From Leucaena leucocephala (lineage: Eukaryota > Streptophyta > Magnoliopsida > Fabales > Fabaceae), in contig CM073536.1 of assembly GCA_037074615.1 (NCBI GenBank), forward strand, positions 2,113,001-2,177,000: a stretch of 64,000 bases of DNA. The letters run 5' to 3'. The position numbers and the translations under genes were made by a program. Under the pieces are notes generated by a model that did no database searches, was not told the DNA's origin, and saw only the letters and a list, made by a program, of their open reading frames with translations. Each line of letters begins with the position of its first letter. Position 1 is the first letter of the stretch. This document shows positions 56,895 to 64,000 of this stretch, piece after piece.

Positions 56895-57251
56895 CTATCG
56901 TCTATAATAATCATCCTCAAAACCAGAACTTGAGTAACACCTTAGCTCCATCTGTCTCTCCAAGCTTAGTTGATGGCGAAAGTTGGCAATGAAGTTCTCT
57001 GCCCTTTCGTTGATATCATCATCTTCGTCGTCTTCCTCGTCCCACCCATAATAGTAACTCCTCGTTCTTCCTCTTCTGCTACTTTCAGATCCTCCATTAG
57101 TGAAGCTTCTCCATCTCTGCAATAACTTCGCGCTCGTACGACGCCCCATACTTGAATGAACTTGCCTGTAGAGAGCTAACAGCAACCTCATCTTCTTCAG
57201 AGCGACCTTGAATTGTCTTATGATAATCAGTGAGAGCTGTTGCTTTCCCAT
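56895..57251 (-). CDS. DUF761 (cotton-fibre-expressed-type) small protein
   Basis: Single exon, 118 aa. The ATG at 57251 is chosen because the TATA box (TATAAAA on minus, 57344-57350) lies 93 bp before it; an upstream in-frame ATG at 57389 would lie before that TATA. The N-terminal half is basic and partly hydrophobic (MRLLLALYRQ). The middle is Arg/Ser-rich, then comes an acidic stretch (DEEDDEDDD) and the C-terminal NERAENFIANFRHQLSLERQ helix, typical of DUF761 proteins. Function is unknown; relatives are small plant proteins with growth or stress phenotypes. A broken tandem copy lies 1.3 kb downstream. Confidence 0.75.
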   Translation of the reverse strand: MGKQQLSLIIIRQFKVALKKMRLLLALYRQVHSSMGRRTSAKLLQRWRSFTNGGSESSRRGRTRSYYYGWDEEDDEDDDINERAENFIANFRHQLSLERQMELRCYSSSGFEDDYYRR

Positions 57252-59671
57252 CGATCGAACGATGTTGCTGTTGTTGAAGTATACGTAGTGAGGAAGAAAC
57301 GTTTGATATGAATGTTTTGGTGATGACTGAAGGGTGTTGAGGTTTTTATAGCAGAAAAGAAAAGGACGCTTTTGACATAATCTTAACATAATTAATTAAT
57401 GGGAAATAATACTTTAAAGAGTGGAAAGGAAGATTGCGTGTAAGAGGCAGGGTAGCGGCTAATGATTTGAACAAAGGAAGCTCACGGCAAATTACGCTGA
57501 TGAGAGTTTCATGGAGAATATTATGTTTAGATTGAACCGATACAACTAACTTGTCATTTTCATCTTAACTTTAAAGAACAAATTTTAACTATGACCTGGC
57601 GACTGCTCAAACCTTGTTTTCATTAGTGTTTTTTAAAACCCACCCAAAACAAGTGTCTCTCTTATCTTTTTTTTTCTTTTTTAGGGGGTTTCCTTAATTT
57701 CGTGATAATTCATGATTTGTCAATGGGCGAAAATATTGGATGCACGTTCTTATTACTCTTTTCAATATTAATATAAGAGTTAGTTGACCAATTTAAATAA
57801 ATTAAAGGAGCTAAATAAATTAATTATGACTAATATAAAAATAAGGAGTATATAATATTAATATGAATTTATTTTAAGGGTTCGTATTTAGTCATAATTA
57901 ACTAATTTATTTAATTTTTTTAATTTATCTAAATTAATTGACTAGCTCTTATATTAAAGACCGAAAGAGTAGTTAGTAATTATGCAAAAATGTTATGTAT
58001 AGTCATAAGATATGGTCGTCTTATAAAATTGTTGTATTAATTAAGATTTTCTTTTGGAACACCAACTACTTCAAAACAGATTTTTTTCAAGAAAGTGATG
58101 AGAAACAATGTGAAGCATATATAATTAAATTTGATGCAATGACAAGGAAATGATCTAGAAAAATACGCACATATATTTGTGAGTTTCGTGACAATCAACT
58201 TTATTCGAAGAATATATTCTAGATATGGTTGTTATTAAGGCCAGTTTAGATTTGTTTTAATTTGGACAAAACAGGATTAGTTAATCATAATATAATGCGT
58301 ATTAAATCAATTGTCGGCCAGGAGGCTAATTGTAATTTAACAAGTGAATTAGCGACCATTGTTATATGTACTTGCTATAATAATTATTAGAGTCAATTTA
58401 ACTTAGACGAGCCAGTATGTCATACTCCCGTGTGAAAGTGAAAAATAAAAAATAAACATTAATAGAGTGGAATATCATTATAATGACATATTTCAAAATG
58501 TAAACTTTTTTGGTAAAAGAAAAAATCATTCAAAGTTAACTACCCTAATAAAGTTAATGTCCATGATGATAATTCGTGTGTCTATAAAATATGCACTTAA
58601 AAATGCATTCATATGACACCAATCACTTGGAATTGATAAAAGTAATATTAGGCTTAACTAAAGATCTCAAATTTAACTTACAAAAATGCAATCATATTAA
58701 CATTTCATAAAAGAGCTTTTGTAGTCCCACATTAATCTAAACCCCACTAAATCCTCCAATTGGAAACAAATTTTAAATTATGATTATTAAATTGTAGACA
58801 CATTCTCTGTACGTTTATATATACTTTGAAAATTTTGAGGGAAAAAACGTGATTTGTTGGTGATTTGTGTTACGTCCCCATTCAATAATTTAATCTTAAA
58901 ATATTCTAAAATATTTATTTAATAGCGGCCTAATTCCAATGGCAAACACACAGTATTAAAAACTGAACAGAGATATTTGTCTTTATGAGTTGAGTGATAC
59001 CAAGAAATCAAGAACATTCCTCAAGGTCAGTTTTTTTTTTATTTAAAAAAAAAAGGCATTGATTAAAGGAGTGGTACACGTTATGTGAACGTTGGGGTTT
59101 TGAGGACAAAGAAAAAGGGATCCAAATGACCCAGACTTGGGTACCAAGTCCGACATTTGACTGCCAACAAGGATTAAAGAAAACAAAAAGTGCGCGATGG
59201 GTATGTAGTCGGGCAAAACTCCAGTAAACCGGGTAGGTAATAAAAAAAAAAAAAAGAAAATAAAAAGCTTCCCATGTATCCAAAGAATTTTGGAAATATT
59301 CGAATTTTAATTGGTTATATTCTTATCCTTCAAATACGCTCTTCGTCAATTCATTTAATAAGCATCAACGTATATAATATATTCCCTTCTGTCGTTTTTA
59401 ATAAGTTCCAATTAATAGAAGAGAAAAAAGACAAGCCCCAATACGAAGACTAGAAAAGCGTCACAAATATAAGATTACAAAACATCCAATAATCCAATCC
59501 ATATATGGTCAAGATTAAGAGTCCTAAACACCAATTAAATCACAGCCTGACCCCTTTGATGAATGATAGAAGCAAAAGAGCACAAAAGAAATGCAATGTA
59601 ATCATATCAGTCACACGCCAAATAACTTCCAGAAGCATTTTCTCTATAGTACCATCCGGGAATTGTTGAAT
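57252..59671. other. AT-rich spacer with a foldback MITE
   Basis: Promoter of the DUF761-type gene to about 57500, the MITE at 57754-57971, then AT-rich DNA with no gene recognised up to the KAB1 stop codon. Confidence 0.55.
57754..57971. mobile_element. Foldback MITE with long terminal inverted repeats
   Basis: About 218 bp between TA dinucleotides. The left arm (TACTCTTTTCAATATTAATA...) and right arm (reverse complement TACTCTTTCGGTCTTTAATA...) pair over most of the element, including AATTAAAT/ATTTAATT and GTCATAATTAA. It fits a Stowaway-like, strongly self-complementary MITE. Confidence 0.75.
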
Positions 59672-62600
59672 TCATCTGTATGAGTCGGGGCGCTTTGGTT
59701 TGCTTTGAACAACAGATTCAATCCTCTCCATCACCGCAGGTGTCAATAATGGGATCACATCAATTGCTTTCATGTTCTCTTGGATCTAAGCAAAGAAAAA
59801 CACACATCACCAATTTAATTTTTGGGGGAAAAAACACATCTCCAGTAGTACTCAATAATTTGCAAGTCACTTGATTCAAATATATAAAAAAAAATGTCCT
59901 GGCAACCTCTGGATAAAGACAGTCTGTACACGTGGGTTAACATACAATTCCAGGACATTTTAGGACAGCATCTACTAAATAAGTAATCAATAAGAACGTA
60001 ACAGTCTATGATGCTTTATTGTAGTTTATCTGCAACAGATTGCAGCATAATTTTCACTATGTTTCAGAGTTGATTATGATTAATATAAGCTGTAATCTTA
60101 TATAAGTTCAAACACACACTGAAAAATTGCAAAATGCCCGGTTTAGCTTTCAAAATGAGCAACTAAATCCTTTAGCTTTAGGTCTATTTTCCTCATCAAA
60201 AACCTAGAATCACATGGCAAGCTCCCATTTGTCTCCAATGATAACATGTCAACATGGAAATATCTAAGGTGGCAAATGAATCACTTAACACCAATAAAAT
60301 AAAATTGACAAGATGACCGGTTTGCTTTCTTGTGAAAGTTCAGTGACTTAATTGTTAGTTTTTGAAAGTTAAAATAGCAGCCATAACTAGTGTTTTGGTA
60401 TGACTAAAAATCAGCTATGCTTCAGATGACCAAAGCCATTTCCGAAATCTAACTTAAAACAGAATCATTCTGATTGAAATATGGTGAAATAAACAGGGGA
60501 CGGAAGTGAAGAATGCAACGAGCTAGAAAGCAACATAAGAAATAGAGAAAACCAGATGTAGAAGGTTAAAGGAAAAATGTAAATAAATTAAAATGATCTG
60601 CTACAAGTGATGCTCGTGTGTACTTCAAGTCATATGTACGACAGTTAAAAGGTGTTTCCAAAGGCATTACCCTTCGCATGGCAAAATTCAAAGTAAACAC
60701 CATGTCCCATGGCAAGCTGGCCTTTACATAGCATCAGCTTTAGTGCAGCGTCCGCCATGGTGCAATATATAAATTTGACGGGATTATTATACTCAACATA
60801 TTACTTCCATAAAGACTTAAATAGCAGATAGCAAAAAGGTGAAAACAGGGGAACTGGGACTGCAATAAGTGGACAGACAAATTTTACCAGGATTTATACA
60901 CTAAGACTAAGAGGAACAAGGGGGTCGGAAAGGGAAGGGGAATTTAATGAGGACTGATCAAGATAGCGGTTGGCAGATTATTTAATCTTGGTAGGTATGA
61001 AAGGAAGGAAGGCCAAGTCTTGCTTTGTGTGAAAACTGAAAAGTATTGATCTTAATAAATATGTCTTGAACAAGTGAAATAAAATTAGACTAACCTGAGA
61101 CTCTTTTGTAGCTCCAGTAATAACAGATGAAACATTAGGATTTGCAGCACACCATGCAATGGCAAGTTGAGCTAATGGCACGCCCAGTTCATCTGCTATT
61201 GGCTTGAGCCCATCAACCTTTTTGAACACATCATCAACCAGTGATCGATTTGCTAGATTCTGCAAAGCATGAAAAAGAGATTAATACTCTAAATAATGGG
61301 GGCATAAGAACATGATCTGACCATTCAAGACATTATAAAGAAGCCGATTTTTTAACTAGTCGAAAACAAACAACGTTAATAAAATCCAAATGAATATCAT
61401 CCAAAAACCAATACCCCACTGCATTGAACATGGTGCAGAGAAATATTACATTAACAAATTAAGAAGATTAGGAAATAGGACACAAATAATAGTCAGCATA
61501 TATGACAGAAATATACGAATTAAGGGAAACCATAACAATGTTGAAGTGATGGAAAAGTTTTATTCGCTCATAACTGACGCGTCCTGCTCTTTCTCCAAAA
61601 TCTCTGGCAGTATGAATCTAAATCTCAATTTCACAAGACCAACACTCCAGTGACTCGGGAAAATCTCTCAAAGCAAATTAAAACTTACTTTGTAGTTTTC
61701 CAATGCGAATCGGCTGTCCGGTGGTATGGCACCTTTCTTGTATTTTCCTGTTAGCACTCCAGATGCAAGTGGACTCCAAGTGGTCAGACCAATACCATAG
61801 TTGCTATAAAGAGGGAGGTACTCAGATTCAACCTATATAAAGGCCACAGCATGGTCAGCAAGAAGGTCCTTAAAAAAATTGTGAAGCAATTAATTCTCAC
61901 AGGCGACACCGATTCATGTTTTCAATAACCAAATACATAAGAAAAAGCTTAACCCAAATCCACTACAAGCCTTCGTATTCTAATTAAAAAGAAAAGAAAA
62001 AAGAAAACTTCATTTTCTCAGCACAGGCACGAAGAGTCAAAAAATAAGAAAGACACGAGCGACTAAAATGAAAAAGTCCTAGGAAATCTACAGTCCTTAA
62101 AAAGGTCCAAATTCCAATCAGAAAGAAGAAAGCAAATCCCCAAAGCCCACATCAACTAGTGACCCTCACGACCAAATAGCCAATAAAACATATCCGAATA
62201 CCCAAGACCGCCCCGAGAGGACACGCACCAGATCCCACAAAACAATAATCAAATTCAAAATCCCTGTTGAGTATGCCAAAAAGTCCCTCACCTTGTGCCT
62301 AGACAGTAAGTTGTACTCTGGCTGCTCCACAATTGGTCCAACCAAATCCAATCTCTCAGCAATTCCCCAGGCCTCCGTGATCTGCTGCGCCGACCACTCA
62401 CTAGTCCCCCAATAAAAAGCCCATCCCTTATCGATCACATGGTTCATAGCCCTAACCGTCTCCTCGATCGGCGTTGACGAGTCAGGCCTGTGGCAATAAA
62501 TCACATCCACATACTCCATATCGAGGCGCTTCAGGGACGCCTTGGTACCTTCGAAGATGTGCTTGCGAGATAAACCCTTATCGTTAGGACCCTGCCCTCC

Positions 62601-62861
62601 CCAGAAGATCTTGGTGGAGACGACGATGTCAGACCTCTTCCACCCTAGTTCGCGAATAGCCTGACCCATGATCTCCTCGGCTCTGCCATTGGCGTAGACC
62701 TCCGCATTGTCGAAGAAGTTGACGCCATTGTCGCGGCAACATTGGAGCAGAGACTTGGCCTCCTTCACATCGAGCTGATTACCGAAGCTGACCCATGCTC
62801 CGTATGAGAGCTGGCTCACCTTCAAACCCGATCGACCCAAGTTCTTGTACGGCATGGGCAT
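59672..62861 (-). CDS. KAB1: Voltage-gated potassium channel beta subunit (aldo-keto reductase)
   Basis: Four exons, 62292-62861, 61689-61832, 61095-61259 and 59672-59785, give 330 aa, against 328 aa recalled for Arabidopsis KAB1. The AKR catalytic tetrad is visible: Asp51 (NFFDNAEVY), Tyr56, Lys84 (STKIFWGG) and His124 (YCHRPD). The C-terminus VVQSKPKRPDSYR fits the family. The protein binds NADPH, has aldo-keto reductase fold, and associates with K+ channel alpha subunits in plants. The frame is open upstream of 62861 but that stretch has no family similarity and crosses the TATA box, so the ATG at 62861 (or the next, 62855) is the start. No lesions. Confidence 0.95.
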
Positions 62862-64000
62862 AGCTACTTGGTAGTGAAGTGACCCACAAAGTTGAAGAGA
62901 GAAAGAGAGAGAGAACAGGATCTCCCAGAAGTAGCAGGAGTGGTCTGGAACTCTTGAGGAAGAACCGAGGTTTATAAAGAAGAGAGGAGGAAAGGTAGGA
63001 CATGGTAAAGTGCGGGGAGGTGTGTGGCATGGGGCTGATGAGTTGTTGACACGTGGAAATGAATTTACTGAAATGGTCAGGAAGTCAATTGAAATGCCTA
63101 ATTTGTCCCTGTGAAGTGTGAACTTGTAAATCGTCGATTCTTTTTGTTGAACGGGATTTCTCATTTTTCCCAAAAATAAAAAATGTGCTAGCATGCCTTT
63201 GAAGCAGTCGAGAAGATGACTACATTGGGCATTATTTATTTATGGAATTAGTTCTATATTTAAAAACCGGGAACAATTCTATCGTTTCCTAAAATACTTG
63301 ACAAGTAAGAATTATATCGTGCTGTAAATATTAGCTTTATCATCATGAAACCTTCTCAAAATTCAAATAACCTAATTCTAATTTTCATGAATTATATGTT
63401 ATTTTGTTTTCCTAATTCTATTCATAAATCTGAGCAAGTATAACAACATTCGTATGCATCAAATACGTAAATGATTATTTAATTTTGGAAAATGTAAGTA
63501 TGGGGTCAATGTAATCCATGTGTTAGTATACTTCCCAGAGTTAAAACTATTTATTTAAATGCACAAAGATTCAAAGTTTTGGAAATATATCTGAATAAAT
63601 AAGAAGGCTCCACGGGGCCACTCCCATTTACCCTTTCTAAAATTTTCTCATGTTCCTATCAAGTTGTTTATATTTCCATTAGTATTATAAGATATATTTC
63701 TATTAAATTTAATTTTAAATATAATATTTTAATCAATTTTATTTATGAAATTTATAATTTTTTTTGCACATGTTAAAGATTCTCTCATTAAAGATAATCC
63801 CTGAGCATATAATTGAAAATGATATATTAAGAAAACTAGCGTACATTTATTATAAATAATTAATTTAATTAATTTTTTTAATATTCATAAATTAGTTATC
63901 TAATTCTTATATTAAAAATAAAAAAAAATATTAAAACTTGTTAAATAGCTTATTAGTGTTAAAAACCAATAAAACAAAATAATATTTTTATCGTGAAATT
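62862..64000. other. KAB1 promoter and AT-rich right edge
   Basis: TATAAA on minus at 62971-62976 lies about 110 bp before the KAB1 ATG and is followed by a GA-rich (CT-rich on minus) leader. A TAACACGTGG-like G-box (GACACGTGG) is at about 63049-63057. Beyond 63250 the DNA is AT-rich, with MITE-like sequence near 63670-63930; no gene seen. Confidence 0.6.

Noticed and set aside
62862..63194. N-terminal extension of KAB1 by about 110 aa in the same frame
   Set aside because: Crosses the TATA box and has no similarity to the family, whose members begin near MPYKNLG.
1..64000. CRISPR arrays, bacterial operons, viral genes
   Set aside because: Introns, plant gene families and plant repeats make this nuclear plant DNA; no regularly spaced repeats or viral proteins were seen.

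Overview
The window is nuclear DNA from a flowering plant, almost certainly a eudicot. Genes carry GT-AG introns, intergenic DNA is AT-rich, and the repeats are plant LINE, SINE and Stowaway-type elements. The chalcone synthase (CHS) proteins carry segments I associate with legume enzymes (WTAQTILPDSEGAI, ALVEAFQPLGISDYNS). A legume, perhaps a caesalpinioid such as Senna/Cassia, is my best guess, but that is inference from memory.

Left block (1-13.6 kb): three tandem plus-strand copies of an ANKRD13-like ankyrin/GPCR-chaperone gene. The first has an in-frame stop, the second a frameshift plus a stop, and only the third (565 aa) is intact.

Centre (14-36.2 kb): a CHS (type III polyketide synthase) cluster with five two-exon genes, CHS1 and CHS2 on minus and CHS3, CHS4 and CHS5 on plus, plus two CHS relics. 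CHS2-5 are canonical by every active-site residue I can check. CHS1 keeps the catalytic residues but has a heavily changed cavity and may be a neofunctionalised enzyme. Introns, exons and 3' flanks give conflicting relationships among CHS2, CHS4 and CHS5, which points to inverted duplication and gene conversion. A 5'-truncated LINE with a target-site duplication lies in the CHS1 3' flank, and its empty site survives in a paralogous flank. A tRNA-derived SINE and several retroposon-tail micro-insertions of 12-19 bp lie in or near the cluster.

Right block (37-64 kb): ordinary single-copy genes. On plus is a RING-H2 E3 ligase (747 aa). On minus are a peroxisomal 3-ketoacyl-CoA thiolase of the KAT2/PED1 type (461 aa, 14 exons), a PB1-domain Raf-like kinase (1141 aa, 9 coding exons) whose intron holds a perfect 24-bp hairpin and a Stowaway-like MITE, a DUF761-type small gene with a broken duplicate beside it, and a potassium channel beta subunit/aldo-keto reductase (KAB1, 330 aa).

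The CHS copies feed the flavonoid pathway (4-coumaroyl-CoA plus three malonyl-CoA to naringenin chalcone). Composite MYB-site plus G-box promoters before CHS2 and CHS4 fit light/MYB control. I see no functional link between the CHS cluster and its neighbours. Exon boundaries were placed by hand from frame, GT-AG sites and family similarity; no transcript data were available.
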